A DNA stretch of 64,000 nt from Curtobacterium sp. MCBD17_035 (GCF_003234815.2 NZ_CP126279.1:434001-498000); one strand, 5' to 3'; shown: positions 32,518 to 41,529, counted from the first letter of the stretch. Numbers and translations are program-made. Notes: generated by a model not told the origin, from the sequence alone.

Positions 32518-33575
32518 TGAACGACGACGCGACCGCCGTCGCCCGGGACGGACTCACGCTCGTCGACGAGTGCCTCGAGCGGTTCTTCGCACTCGCCGCG
32601 CGTCGGGCCAGCACCTACGGCCGTGCGTCCGAGGACCTCTGGCGTGTGCTCAAGCGCGCCAGCACCGGCGGCAAGCAGTTCCGCCCGCGGATGGTGCTCA
32701 CCGCCTACACCGGGCTCGGCGGGCGGGACCTCCATGCGGCGGCCCACGTCGGCGCGGCATACGAGCTGCTGCACACCGCGCTCGTGGTGCACGACGACGT
32801 CATCGACCGCGACTGGTCCCGGCGGGGCGTGCCGAACGTCGCCGGCAGCTACCGGGACGAGGCCACGACGGGCGGGATCCCGACGCCGGTGGCCGAGCAC
32901 CGCGGCACGAGCGCGGCCGTCATCGCCGGGGACCTGGCCCTGGCGGGCGCGCCGCGGCTCATCGAGTCGAGCGGCGTCGACGGCGAGCGACGCACGCGAC
33001 TGCTCGACCTGTTGGACGAGGCCGTGTTCGCGAGCGCCGCGGGCGAGATGACCGACGTCGACCTGTCGATCGGGGTCATGCCGAGCGTGGACGAGATCCT
33101 CGCCATGGAGCGCGCGAAGACCTCCGTGTACTCGTTCGAGGCACCGCTGCAGTCCGGCGCGGTGCTCGCGGGGGCGTCGGACGCGGTGGTCGCCGCGCTC
33201 GGGGTGTTCGGGCGCGAGATCGGGGTCGCGTACCAGGTGGTCGACGACATCCTCGGGGTCTTCGGGGACGAGGCGACGACGGGCAAGACCGCGGTGGGCG
33301 ACCTGCGCGAGGGCAAGCGCACCGTGCTCGTGGCCCACGCGGCGACGACCGAGCACTGGGCCGCCATCGAGCCGTTCCTCGGGAACCGGGACCTCACCGA
33401 CGACCAAGCGGAGCACCTGCGGTTCCGTCTCCTGTGCAGTGGCGCACGCGACGTCGCGCAGGAGCGGGTCGAGCGCCACGCGAGCCTCGCGACGGCCGCG
33501 CTGGCGGGCCTCCCGGACGACCTGCGGTGCCAGCTGGCGGCGCTCGCCACCGAGCTCGTGGACCGGGTCCGGTGA
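32517..33575 (+). CDS. crtE: Polyprenyl diphosphate synthase (GGPP synthase)
   Basis: Cytosolic trans-prenyltransferase of 352 aa that builds geranylgeranyl diphosphate, the C20 precursor of phytoene. The first Asp-rich motif is in VVHDDVIDRDWSRRG (about residue 90) and the second in VDDILGVFGDEATTGK (about 243). GGKQFRPRMVL near residue 50 binds IPP. The ATG lies 6 bases after a TAGGTT hexamer. Its stop overlaps the crtB GTG. First gene of the carotenoid operon. Confidence 0.9.
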   Translation: MNDDATAVARDGLTLVDECLERFFALAARRASTYGRASEDLWRVLKRASTGGKQFRPRMVLTAYTGLGGRDLHAAAHVGAAYELLHTALVVHDDVIDRDWSRRGVPNVAGSYRDEATTGGIPTPVAEHRGTSAAVIAGDLALAGAPRLIESSGVDGERRTRLLDLLDEAVFASAAGEMTDVDLSIGVMPSVDEILAMERAKTSVYSFEAPLQSGAVLAGASDAVVAALGVFGREIGVAYQVVDDILGVFGDEATTGKTAVGDLREGKRTVLVAHAATTEHWAAIEPFLGNRDLTDDQAEHLRFRLLCSGARDVAQERVERHASLATAALAGLPDDLRCQLAALATELVDRVR

Positions 33576-34513
33576 GCCGGGGCGACGTGGCGGGCGCGGC
33601 CCCGACCGTGACCACGGGGCTCGGCCTGTACGACGCGACCGCGGCGGCCGCCTCGTCGGTCGTCATCCGCCGGTACTCGACGTCGTTCGGGCTCGCATCG
33701 CGCCTGCTGCCAGCGCACGTCCGCGAGCACATCGAACACGTGTACGCACTCGTCCGGGTGGCCGACGAGATCGTCGACGGCCCCGCGACCGAGGCCGGTC
33801 TGGACCCGACACTCGCGGGCCGCCTGCTCGACGAGCTGGAACAGGACACCGAGCGTGCGATGACGATCGGGTTCTCCGTCAACCCGGTCGTGCACGCCTT
33901 CGCCCGGACCGCCCGGACCACCGGGTTCGGAGCCGAGCTGACGCAACCGTTCTTCCGGTCCATGCGGGCCGACCTCACGCGCAGCGAACACGACGACGCT
34001 TCGTTCGTCGACTACGTGTACGGCTCCGCCGAGGTCGTCGGACTCATGTGCCTCCGCGCATTCGTGTACCGGGCGGGACGGCCGACCTTCGACGAGGCGG
34101 TGCTCGTCACGGGGGCTCGTCGGCTCGGGGCCGCGTTCCAGAAGGTCAACTTCCTGCGCGACCTGCGGGCGGACTTCCTCGAGCTCGGCCGGTCGTACTT
34201 CCCCGGGGTCGACGTCCGGTCCTTCGACGAGGCGACGAAGGCGCGGCTCGTGGCCGACGTGCAGGACGACCTCGACGCCGCCGCGCGTGCGCTCCCGCTC
34301 CTGCCCGGCCGGGCACGTCCTGCGGTGACCCTCGCGCACGCCCTGTTCCAGGAACTCAACGACCGGATCGCCGCGACCCCGGCCGAGCGGCTCGTCACGA
34401 CGCGTGTCCGGGTCCCCGACCCGGTCAAGGCCGCTCTGGCCGCCCGGGTGCTCGTCGGCCGCGCCCCCGTCCCTCGCGTTCGACGCGGCAACCGGCCGGG
34501 AGGCACGGCATGA
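33572..34513 (+). CDS. crtB: Phytoene synthase
   Basis: Joins two GGPP molecules into 15-cis-phytoene (313 aa). The squalene/phytoene synthase fold shows IRRYSTSFGLASRLLP, the first Asp motif VRVADEIVDG, YVYGSAEVVGLMC, and the second Asp-containing region FQKVNFLRDLRADFLELGRSYFP. The GTG start overlaps the crtE stop (GTGA). The C-terminal codons RPGGTA are written by a copy of the GGCCGGGAGGC word that runs into the crtI start. Confidence 0.92.
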   Translation: MSRGDVAGAAPTVTTGLGLYDATAAAASSVVIRRYSTSFGLASRLLPAHVREHIEHVYALVRVADEIVDGPATEAGLDPTLAGRLLDELEQDTERAMTIGFSVNPVVHAFARTARTTGFGAELTQPFFRSMRADLTRSEHDDASFVDYVYGSAEVVGLMCLRAFVYRAGRPTFDEAVLVTGARRLGAAFQKVNFLRDLRADFLELGRSYFPGVDVRSFDEATKARLVADVQDDLDAAARALPLLPGRARPAVTLAHALFQELNDRIAATPAERLVTTRVRVPDPVKAALAARVLVGRAPVPRVRRGNRPGGTA

Positions 34514-36138
34514 GCACCGAGACCACCGCGGCCGACCAGGCCGCCGACACCGCACCGTCCGGCCGCCGCGTCCCCGCCCGTCGCGTCGTCGTCGTGGGTG
34601 GCGGCATCAGCGGGCTCGCCGCCGCCGCACTGCTCGCGCGCGACGGCTACGCCGTGACCGTGCTCGAGCAGCGGTCCGAGCTCGGGGGGCGCGCCGGGAC
34701 CTGGTCGGCCGGTGGCTTCCGGTTCGACACCGGGCCGAGCTGGTACCTGATGCCCGAGGTGTTCGACCACTTCTTCCGGCTGCTCGGGACGTCCGCGGCC
34801 GAGCAGCTCGACCTCGTCCGACTCGACCCCGGGTACCGCGTGTACAGCGAGGGCCACGACGAACCCATCGACCTCGCCGCGACCCGCGAGGCCAACGTCG
34901 CGCTCTTCGAGTCGATCGAGCCGGGATCGGGCCGTCGGCTCGAGCGCTACCTCGACTCGGCGGCCGAGACCTACGCGATGGCCGTGCGCCGGTTCCTCTA
35001 CACGAGCTTCCAGGACCTGCGGCGGCTCGCGACACCCGACGTGCTCCGTCGCGCCGGGCGGCTGCTCCGCCTGCTCACCCGGCCGTTGTCGTCCTTCGTC
35101 GAGGCCACCGTGCAGGACCGACGCCTGCAGCAGGTGCTGGGGTACCCCGCCGTGTTCCTCGGCACGAGCCCGTATGCCGCGCCGAGCATGTACCACCTGA
35201 TGAGCCACCTCGACCTCGCCGACGGCGTCCTGTACCCGCAGGGCGGCATCAGCACGGTGATCGACGCGGTCGAGCGGATGGCATCGGCCGAGGGCGCGAG
35301 GATCGTGACCGGGGCCACGGTCGACCGGATCGTCGTCGAGCACGGCGCGGTGACGGGCGTGCACCACACGACGTCCGACGGCGACGCGGTCACGACCCCG
35401 GCCGACCTCGTCGTCAGTGCGGCCGACCTGCACCACACCGAGACCGACCTGCTGCCGCCGCGGTACCGATCGCACGGCGACGCCTACTGGGAACGTGGCG
35501 ATCCGGGTCCGAGTGCGGTGCTCGTCTACCTCGGCATCAACGGACCCGTCCCCGGCCTGCTGCACCACACCCTCGTCTTCACGGCGGACTGGCACGCGAA
35601 CTTCGGCGCGATCTTCGGCAAGGAACGCCACGTGCCCGACCCCGCGTCGATCTACGTGTCCGCGACCTCGGAGACCGACCCCACCGCCGCGCCGGCGGGG
35701 TCGAGCAACGTGTTCGTGCTCGTCCCGTTGCCGGCCGACGTCGGGATCGGACGTGGCGGGATCGACGGTGCGGGGGATCCCGAGGTCGAGCGCATCGCGG
35801 ACCGGGCGATCGCGGCGCTCGCCGAGCGTGCGGGTGTCCCCGATCTCGTCGACCGCATCCGGGTGCGCCGCACCGTGGGGCCGAGGGACTTCGCCGACGA
35901 CTACAACGCGTGGAGCGGGAGCATGCTCGGGCCGGCCCACACCCTGCGGCAGAGCGCCTTCTTCCGGGCGCGGAACGCGTCGACCCGGGTCGACGGGCTC
36001 TACCACGTCGGGGCGTCGACGATCCCCGGCATCGGGCTGCCGATGTGCCTCATCAGTGCCGAGGTGCTGCTCAAACGGATCCACGGCGACACCTCGACCG
36101 AGCCGCTCCCGGAGCCGCTCGAGCGACGGCGGCCCTGA
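34510..36138 (+). CDS. crtI: Phytoene desaturase
   Basis: Flavoprotein of 542 aa that introduces four double bonds into phytoene to give lycopene at the membrane surface. The FAD-binding dinucleotide fold VVVGGGISGLAAAALLARDGY is near residue 24, followed by ELGGRAGTW and FDTGPSWYLMPEVFDHFF. The C-terminal signature GLYHVGASTIPGIGLPMCLISAEVLLKR is intact. A polar Ala/Thr-rich tail of about 20 residues precedes the fold. The ATG overlaps the crtB stop and its own stop overlaps crtYe. Confidence 0.93.
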   Translation: MSTETTAADQAADTAPSGRRVPARRVVVVGGGISGLAAAALLARDGYAVTVLEQRSELGGRAGTWSAGGFRFDTGPSWYLMPEVFDHFFRLLGTSAAEQLDLVRLDPGYRVYSEGHDEPIDLAATREANVALFESIEPGSGRRLERYLDSAAETYAMAVRRFLYTSFQDLRRLATPDVLRRAGRLLRLLTRPLSSFVEATVQDRRLQQVLGYPAVFLGTSPYAAPSMYHLMSHLDLADGVLYPQGGISTVIDAVERMASAEGARIVTGATVDRIVVEHGAVTGVHHTTSDGDAVTTPADLVVSAADLHHTETDLLPPRYRSHGDAYWERGDPGPSAVLVYLGINGPVPGLLHHTLVFTADWHANFGAIFGKERHVPDPASIYVSATSETDPTAAPAGSSNVFVLVPLPADVGIGRGGIDGAGDPEVERIADRAIAALAERAGVPDLVDRIRVRRTVGPRDFADDYNAWSGSMLGPAHTLRQSAFFRARNASTRVDGLYHVGASTIPGIGLPMCLISAEVLLKRIHGDTSTEPLPEPLERRRP

Positions 36139-36503
36139 TGCCCGGGCTCTACCTGGCGGGTCTCGTGGTCGCGCTCGTCGGCATGACGGTGCTCGACGCC
36201 CGGTTCCGCCTGTTCTTCTGGCGGGGCCCACGGCGGGCTGCCGCCGTCATGGCCGTCGGGATCGCGTACTTCCTCGTGTGGGACCTCGCGGGGATCGGGC
36301 TCGGTGTCTTCCACCGCGGACCGTCCTCGTGGCTCATCGGTGTCCAGGTGGCGCCGGAGGTCCCGGTCGAGGAGTTGTTCTTCCTCGCGCTGCTCTGCTA
36401 CGTGACGATGGACCTCATCGGCTTCGTCCGACCCGTCGTCGAGCGCACGGCCCCGCCGCGCGTCGAACCTCCCGCCCGCCGGACGAACGGGGTGGCGCGG
36501 TGA
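36138..36503 (+). CDS. crtYe: Lycopene cyclase subunit, CrtYe type
   Basis: Small membrane protein of 121 aa, one half of the heterodimeric cyclase that closes the rings of C50 carotenoids in corynebacteria and microbacteria. Three hydrophobic helices are visible, and EVPVEELFFLALLCYVTMDL is the conserved Pro-x-Glu-Glu core. The ATG overlaps the crtI stop by one base. With crtYf and crtEb it turns flavuxanthin-type intermediates into a cyclic C50 pigment. Whether epsilon or gamma/beta rings form cannot be told from sequence. Confidence 0.85.
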   Translation: MPGLYLAGLVVALVGMTVLDARFRLFFWRGPRRAAAVMAVGIAYFLVWDLAGIGLGVFHRGPSSWLIGVQVAPEVPVEELFFLALLCYVTMDLIGFVRPVVERTAPPRVEPPARRTNGVAR

Positions 36504-36580
36504 GCGGGGTGCCGCCGCGGGTGGCCCGCGTGCTCTCGGTGCTCTCGGTGCTCCCGGCCGCCGGGGTGGTGCTCCGATGA
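36500..36580 (+). CDS. Possible 26-aa coupled mini-ORF between crtYe and crtYf
   Basis: GTG at 36500 overlaps the crtYe stop (GTGA) and the TGA at 36578-36580 overlaps the crtYf ATG (ATGA), so the 77-bp spacer is exactly bridged by an open frame of 26 codons. The peptide is hydrophobic and Val/Leu-rich with the repeat VLSVLSVLP. It may be only a ribosome bridge that couples translation, since crtYf lacks a clear ribosome site, or an accidental frame. Confidence 0.4.
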   Translation: MSGVPPRVARVLSVLSVLPAAGVVLR

Positions 36581-36948
36581 CCGCGGGCGCGGCGACCTAC
36601 GCCCTCCTCGACCTCGCGTTCCTCGCCGTCGTGGTCCTCGTGGCCGTGGCCGCCGCGGTCGTCGCGGTGCGTCGGGTGGCGGCCCGGCGCGGACCGGAGG
36701 CCGTCGTGCGGTGGCGTCGCACGGTCCTCCTGACCGGCCTGGTGGCGGGCGTCGTCCTGGTCGTGGCGACGGTCGTGTTCGACAACGTGATCGTCGGCAC
36801 CGGCATCGTGGCGTACGACGCGCAGCGGATCAGCGGCATCCGTCTCGGCGTCGTCCCGGTCGAGGACCTGGCGTACGCGATCGCGGCGGTCCTGCTGCTG
36901 CCGTCGCTCGTCGTGTTGTTCGGGCCCCGATCGAGGTCGGAACAGTGA
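36577..36948 (+). CDS. crtYf: Lycopene cyclase subunit, CrtYf type
   Basis: Second small membrane subunit (123 aa) of the heterodimeric C50 carotenoid cyclase. Three predicted helices; the core GVVPVEDLAYAIAAVLLLPSLVV is the counterpart of the EVPVEELFF motif in CrtYe. The Arg-rich loop RRVAARRGPEAVVRWRR should face the cytoplasm. No ribosome site is evident; translation is probably coupled through the mini-ORF upstream. Its stop overlaps the crtEb GTG. Confidence 0.85.
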   Translation: MTAGAATYALLDLAFLAVVVLVAVAAAVVAVRRVAARRGPEAVVRWRRTVLLTGLVAGVVLVVATVVFDNVIVGTGIVAYDAQRISGIRLGVVPVEDLAYAIAAVLLLPSLVVLFGPRSRSEQ

Positions 36949-37871
36949 GCGCCGCGAGGCCGACGGCCCGACCGCGCCGCGCGGGGTCGACACTCCGGGC
37001 GCTGTTCGTGTCGTCCCGGCCGGTGAGCTGGGTGAACACCGCGTACCCGTTCGCGGCCGCGTACGTGCTCGGCACCGGGGTCGGGACGCACGAGGCGGAC
37101 GGCTTCCACCTCGCGGTCCTCGTGCTCGGGGTCGTGTACTTCCTCGTCCCCTACAACCTCGCGATGTACGGGATCAACGACGTGTTCGACTACGAGTCGG
37201 ACCTGCGGAACCCGCGCAAGGGCGGCGTCGAGGGCGCCCTGCTCGACCGCAGTGTGCATCGGACGACCCTCGTCGCCGTCGTCGTGACGAACGTGCCGTT
37301 CCTCGTCGCACTCGTGTTGCTCGGCGGCCCGTGGAGCTGGCTCGTGCTCGCCGTCAGCGTGTTCGCCGTCGTCGCGTACTCCGCGCCGGGGTTGCGGTTC
37401 AAGGAGCGGCCGTTCCTCGACTCCCTGACCTCGAGCACGCACTTCGTGTCCCCGGCGGTGTACGGCCTGACGCTCGCGGGGGCGCACTGGACGGGCTCGC
37501 TCCTGGCCGTGTGCGTGTCGTTCTTCCTCTGGGGCGTCGCGAGCCACGCGTTCGGTGCGGTCCAGGACGTCGAGGCCGACCGCGCCGGGGGCATCGGGTC
37601 CGTCGCGACGGTCATCGGCGCCCGGGCCACGGTGCGCCTGGCGTTCGTGGCCTACGTCGTCGCGGGGCTCGTCGTGCTCGCGACGCCGTTCCCGGGGCCG
37701 TTCGCGGCGATCGTCGTCGTGCCCTACGCGCTGAACGTCCTGCCGTGGTGGTCGGTCGCCGACGCCGACGCCGACGCGGCGAACGCCGGGTGGCGCCGGT
37801 TCCTGCTCGTGAACTACCTGGCGGGGTTCCTCGTCACCATGGTGCTCATCGGCTACGCCGCGACCCGCTGA
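36945..37871 (+). CDS. crtEb: Lycopene elongase (UbiA-type prenyltransferase)
   Basis: Membrane prenyltransferase of 308 aa that adds C5 units to lycopene, making the C50 skeleton. The first Asp motif NDVFDYESDLRNPRKGG and the second QDVEADRAGGIGSVATVIGA bind diphosphate through magnesium. Nine or so helices are expected. The GTG overlaps the crtYf stop. Last gene of the cluster, which as a whole matches decaprenoxanthin or C.p.450-type pathways of yellow-orange actinobacteria. Confidence 0.9.
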   Translation: MSAARPTARPRRAGSTLRALFVSSRPVSWVNTAYPFAAAYVLGTGVGTHEADGFHLAVLVLGVVYFLVPYNLAMYGINDVFDYESDLRNPRKGGVEGALLDRSVHRTTLVAVVVTNVPFLVALVLLGGPWSWLVLAVSVFAVVAYSAPGLRFKERPFLDSLTSSTHFVSPAVYGLTLAGAHWTGSLLAVCVSFFLWGVASHAFGAVQDVEADRAGGIGSVATVIGARATVRLAFVAYVVAGLVVLATPFPGPFAAIVVVPYALNVLPWWSVADADADAANAGWRRFLLVNYLAGFLVTMVLIGYAATR

Positions 37872-37934
37872 GTCGCGGCGGCGCCCGCGCCCGACCTCAG
37901 GCGACCCGCTGGGTCACGTCGGCGAACCCCGACC

Positions 37935-38672
37935 TCAGTGCGCGGAGCGGCGCTTGGCCTGCTCGACCGCGCTCCGGATGCCCCGGCGCCACTGGGGGCC
38001 GTGTCCGGGGAGCACGATCCGTGCCTCGGTGTCGACGAGCCGGTCGAGCGACTCCAGGGCGGCGCCGCTGTCCGCGGTGGCCGACCCGGCGACGATCTGC
38101 GGGCCGATCCCGCCGGTGTACGGGTCGAGCGTGACGATCGCGTCGCCGGCGATGAGGGCGTCGCGGTCGGCGAAGTACAGCGCGACGTGGCCGTCGGTGT
38201 GCCCGGGCGTCTCGATGATCCACGGGGAGGCCTGCACGGCGTCCCGCTCGTCGAGCGGCTTCGTGTCGGTCACACCCTCGACCATGAGCGCTCCCGCGAC
38301 CACCATCCGCGCGAGCTTCGGGAGGCCGGCGGGGTGTGTCAGCGGGTACACGAGCCGGTTCCGCTCCGTCCGGTACCGGTAGGGGTGAGCGGCCAGCTCC
38401 GCGTCCCGCGGGTGCACGAGCACCGGCACGTCCCACTCCCGACGCGCACGGGCCGCGGTGCCGACGTGGTCGAAGTGCCCGTGCGTGAGCGCGATGCCCT
38501 CGACGGCGTCGGGGGTGTACCCGAGCTCGGCGATCGCGACGAGCAGGTGCGGCCACGCGGCGGGCAGACCGCTGTCGACGACGAGCAGTTGGTCGCCGGT
38601 CTCGACGAGGTAGAGGTTCGTGTGGGCGATCTCGAGGCGGTGGATCCCCTCGGCGACGTCTCGGAACAGCAT
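37935..38672 (-). CDS. Metallo-beta-lactamase-fold hydrolase
   Basis: Cytoplasmic metal-dependent hydrolase of 245 aa. The zinc-binding motif THGHFDHVG (HGHFDH at 64-69), the later His in ETPGHTDGHVALYF, the bridging Asp in IAGDAIV and the final His in LPGHGP are all present. This places it in the glyoxalase II-like branch, acting on thioesters, lactones or similar bonds; the substrate is not evident. It converges with the crt operon and has no clear partner. Confidence 0.85.
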   Translation of the reverse strand: MLFRDVAEGIHRLEIAHTNLYLVETGDQLLVVDSGLPAAWPHLLVAIAELGYTPDAVEGIALTHGHFDHVGTAARARREWDVPVLVHPRDAELAAHPYRYRTERNRLVYPLTHPAGLPKLARMVVAGALMVEGVTDTKPLDERDAVQASPWIIETPGHTDGHVALYFADRDALIAGDAIVTLDPYTGGIGPQIVAGSATADSGAALESLDRLVDTEARIVLPGHGPQWRRGIRSAVEQAKRRSAH

Positions 38673-38840
38673 GGCCGCAGGCTACTCGTCGGCGCCCGCG
38701 CGGGCCGTCGGGCGGCACGACGGTGTGCGCGACCGGGGGACGGCCGACGTCGGCGCCTGGGAGACCGGTGCGAGCCGCATGAGCGTCCACTCGACTCCGA
38801 GTAGGCACGGCGGTGGACGACTCCACACGAGAGGACCACC

Positions 38841-39245
38841 ATGAAGAGATTGCTGTTCATCGCCGGCATCGCGCTGGGGTACGTGCTCGGAGCCCGAGCC
38901 GGACGCTCCTCGTACGAGCGCATCCGCACCCGGGCGCAGGGCGTGTGGTCGGACCCGAAGGTGCAGAAGGGCCTCCACGACGCCGAGGGCTTCGTCAAGG
39001 ACAAGGCACCGGTCGTCGCGAGCAAGGTCAAGGACGCGGCGACGAGTGCCGCCGGCGCCGTGCAGAGCAAGGTGAAGTCGTCGGGCGACACCGACACCGA
39101 CGCCTCGAGCACCGACACCGTGGCCGGCGGACCCGGCACCGCGGGTCCGAGCGCTGCGGGCAAGCCGGAGGCGACGAGCGCCGCCACGTCGAGCGAGACC
39201 GACACGACCGGTACGGCAGGCACGCCGTCGCCGGACGCGGTGTAG
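38841..39245 (+). CDS. YtxH-like small membrane-anchored protein
   Basis: Protein of 134 aa. An N-terminal hydrophobic helix (LLFIAGIALGYVLGARAG) is followed by a helical Lys/Ala-rich stretch (YERIRTRAQGVWSDPKVQKG) and a long disordered tail of Thr, Ser, Asp and Gly. The layout resembles YtxH/general-stress proteins. The ATG follows GAGAGGACCACC. It precedes a DUF3618-like gene by 7 bp and a YihY gene, a set often grouped in actinobacteria as envelope or osmotic-stress genes. Confidence 0.7.
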   Translation: MKRLLFIAGIALGYVLGARAGRSSYERIRTRAQGVWSDPKVQKGLHDAEGFVKDKAPVVASKVKDAATSAAGAVQSKVKSSGDTDTDASSTDTVAGGPGTAGPSAAGKPEATSAATSSETDTTGTAGTPSPDAV

Positions 39246-39252
39246 GCCCGGT

Positions 39253-39657
39253 ATGGCCGACAGCGGATCGCGCGACAGCATCCCGCAACTCGAACTCCAG
39301 AACGTGCGGACGCGCGAGGACCTGCGCCACACCGTGAACGAGGTCGTGCGGCGCTCGGACGTCCCCGCACAGTGGCGCTTGGCGGTCGCGAAGGCGCGTC
39401 AGCAGTTGCACCGGGACCCGACGCCCCTCGTGGCCATGGCCGTCACGGCCGGTGCGGGACTCGTGGCGATCGTCGGCGGCGTGGTCATCGGTCGGACGGA
39501 CGCGGGGCGCCTCGACGCCGCGCGGGAGCCGATGCTGCTGCCCGTCTACAAGCCCGGCAAGACCAAGAAGAGCGGCAAGCGGAAGAAGGCCGCCTTCGCC
39601 CGCAAGCCCGACAAGCTGAACCCCGTCCAGAAGCGTCGCGACGCCGACGACCGGTGA
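39253..39657 (+). CDS. DUF3618-like membrane protein
   Basis: Protein of 134 aa. A polar N-terminal part with RTREDLRHTVNEVVRR resembles DUF3618 (the R..L..TV.EL pattern), one transmembrane helix follows (PLVAMAVTAGAGLVAIVGGVVIG), and the tail is Lys/Arg-rich (PGKTKKSGKRKKAAFARKPDK). Function unknown; the basic tail should lie in the cytoplasm and could bind nucleic acid or acidic lipids. Likely cotranscribed with its neighbours on both sides. Confidence 0.65.
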   Translation: MADSGSRDSIPQLELQNVRTREDLRHTVNEVVRRSDVPAQWRLAVAKARQQLHRDPTPLVAMAVTAGAGLVAIVGGVVIGRTDAGRLDAAREPMLLPVYKPGKTKKSGKRKKAAFARKPDKLNPVQKRRDADDR

Positions 39658-39707
39658 GTCGCCACGCCGCGACCCGCTGACGACGTCGACCACAGGAGGA
39701 GCCACCG

Positions 39708-40742
39708 ATGGCAAGGAACACCGCACCGGACCCGGACGACCCCCGCAAGCCGGACGACCCGACCGACCTGACGAAGCCCTCGTGGCAGTACACGCTCAAG
39801 AAGACGCTCCGCGAGTTCTCGAGTGACCAGTGCACCGACCTGGCAGCCGGCCTGACGTACCACGCCGTCCTGGCGGTGTTCCCGGCGATCCTCGCGATCG
39901 TCTCGATCCTCGGCCTGTTCGGCGAGGGGCAGGCGACGGTCGACCAGGTCATGAAGGTGCTCGGCAACGTCGGTTCGAACCAGGTCGTCGACCTGCTCAA
40001 GGGCCCGATCAACGGTCTCGTCCGGTCGCCCGCGGCCCCGCTCGCGTTCATCGTGGGTGTGCTCGGCGCGCTGTGGTCCGCGTCCGGGTACGTCGGGTCG
40101 TTCGGCCGTGCGATGAACCGCATCTACGGCATCCGTGAGGGGCGTCCGATCTGGAAGCTCCGCCCGACGATGCTCGGTGTGACGGTGTTCACGGTCGTCC
40201 TGCTCGTCATCGGCGCGCTCATGCTCGTGCTCTCCGGCCCGGTGGCCGAGGCGGTCGGCAACGCGATCGGACTCGGTTCCGTCGCGGTGACCGTGTGGGA
40301 CTACGCCAAGCTCCCGATCCTCGCGGCGATCGCGGTCGTGATCATCGCGATCCTCTACTACTGGTCACCGAACGTCCGGCAGCCGAAGTTCCGCTGGATG
40401 AGCCTGGGCGCGCTCCTGGCGCTCCTCATCTGGATCATCGCCTCGATCGCGTTCGCGTTCTACGTCGCGAACTTCTCGCACTACAACAAGACGTACGGGT
40501 CGCTCGGCGGCGTGATCGTGTTCCTCCTGTGGATCTGGATCACGAACTGCGCTCTGCTGTTCGGCGCCGAGTTCGACGCCGAGGTCGAGCGCGGCCGCGA
40601 ACTCCAGGCCGGCATCCACGCCGAGGAGGACATCCAGCTCCCCGAGCGCGACACCCGCCAGATCGACAAGCAGGACGAGAAGCACGCGAAGGACGTCCTC
40701 TCCGGCATCGAGATCCGCGAGAGCGCCGGTCGAGAGAAGTGA
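39708..40742 (+). CDS. YihY/BrkB family membrane protein
   Basis: Integral-membrane protein of 344 aa of the YihY (formerly ribonuclease BN) family. The core includes DLAAGLTYHAVLAVFPAILAIVSI, SASGYVGSFGRAMNRIYGI and the closing GSLGGVIVFLLWIWITNCALLFGAEFDAEVERGR. Six helices are expected. Function is not established; export or envelope roles are proposed for the family. Polar N- and C-terminal tails are Asp/Lys-rich. The ATG follows ACAGGAGGAGCCACCG. A terminator follows at 40747. Confidence 0.85.
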   Translation: MARNTAPDPDDPRKPDDPTDLTKPSWQYTLKKTLREFSSDQCTDLAAGLTYHAVLAVFPAILAIVSILGLFGEGQATVDQVMKVLGNVGSNQVVDLLKGPINGLVRSPAAPLAFIVGVLGALWSASGYVGSFGRAMNRIYGIREGRPIWKLRPTMLGVTVFTVVLLVIGALMLVLSGPVAEAVGNAIGLGSVAVTVWDYAKLPILAAIAVVIIAILYYWSPNVRQPKFRWMSLGALLALLIWIIASIAFAFYVANFSHYNKTYGSLGGVIVFLLWIWITNCALLFGAEFDAEVERGRELQAGIHAEEDIQLPERDTRQIDKQDEKHAKDVLSGIEIRESAGREK

Positions 40743-40746
40743 GCAG

Positions 40747-40791
40747 GGGCCTCCCGTCCGTCGCGCCGCGCGCGTCGCGGCCGGGAGGCCC
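40747..40791 (+). terminator. Hairpin after YihY gene
   Basis: GGGCCTCCCG (40747-40756) and CGGGAGGCCC (40782-40791) pair perfectly; the loop contains further GC self-pairing. It starts five bases past the stop and is built from the recurrent GGGAGGC word. Confidence 0.6.
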
Positions 40792-40821
40792 GACTCGGCC
40801 CGGCACCGCAGCGGCGTTCCG

Positions 40822-40834
40822 TAGGCTGACACGG
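40822..40834 (+). promoter_or_regulatory. Leaderless-type promoter, TAGGCT then 6 nt then GTG
   Basis: TAGGCT at 40822-40827, spacer GACACG, GTG at 40834, with no ribosome site. Confidence 0.62.
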
Positions 40835-41529
40835 TGACCGACACCGTGCCTCCCGTCCGACCGACCGCACTCGTGACCGGGGCGACCCGGGGGATCGGAC
40901 GCGCGATCGCGGCCGACCTCGGCCGCACGCACCACGTGCTCGTCGGTGGGCGGTCCGCCGCTGCCGTCGCCGCCGTCGTCGACGCGCTGCCGTCCGCCGA
41001 GCCGTTCGTGGCCGACCTCGTCGCGGGCCCGCTGCCACCGCTGCCGGACCGGCTCGACGTGCTCGTGCACTCCGCCGGCATCGAGGAGGGCGGCCGCGTC
41101 GCCGACACCCCCCGCGACGTGTGGGAGCGCGTCCTCGCCACGAACGTCGTCGCGGTCGCGGAACTCACCCGGCTGGCGCTGCCCGCGCTCCGGTCCGTCC
41201 GCGGCCTCGTCGTCACGATCAACAGCGGCTCGGGGTTCGTGAGCGGGCCCGGCGGCGGCGTCTACGGTGCGTCGAAGTTCGCCCTGCGGGCCTTCGCCGA
41301 CGCCCTCCGCGAGGAGGAGCGCGAGCACGGGGTCCGCGTGTCCGGCGTCCACCCGGGACGCGTCGACACCGACATGCAGGTCGCCCTCGCCACCAAGCTC
41401 GGCGAGGACTACGACACCCGCTACTACCTGGCGCCCGAGGACGTCGCCGCCGCGGTGCGGACCGTGGTCGACCTGCCGGAGCGCGGCACCGTCGAGCTGC
41501 TCAGCGTGCGGCCCACCCGCAAGCGCTGA
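40834..41529 (+). CDS. Short-chain dehydrogenase/reductase (SDR)
   Basis: Oxidoreductase of 231 aa with the SDR fold: GATRGIGR (about residues 14-21), VGGRS after the second strand (favouring NADP), VHSAGIEEGG in place of NNAG, INSGSGFVSGPGGGVYGASKFALRAF with the Ser-Tyr-Lys triad, and HPGRVDTDM. The GTG start is set by a TAGGCT hexamer 6 bases upstream. Substrate unknown. It is the third SDR in this window and is not closely tied to the other two. Confidence 0.85.
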   Translation: MTDTVPPVRPTALVTGATRGIGRAIAADLGRTHHVLVGGRSAAAVAAVVDALPSAEPFVADLVAGPLPPLPDRLDVLVHSAGIEEGGRVADTPRDVWERVLATNVVAVAELTRLALPALRSVRGLVVTINSGSGFVSGPGGGVYGASKFALRAFADALREEEREHGVRVSGVHPGRVDTDMQVALATKLGEDYDTRYYLAPEDVAAAVRTVVDLPERGTVELLSVRPTRKR

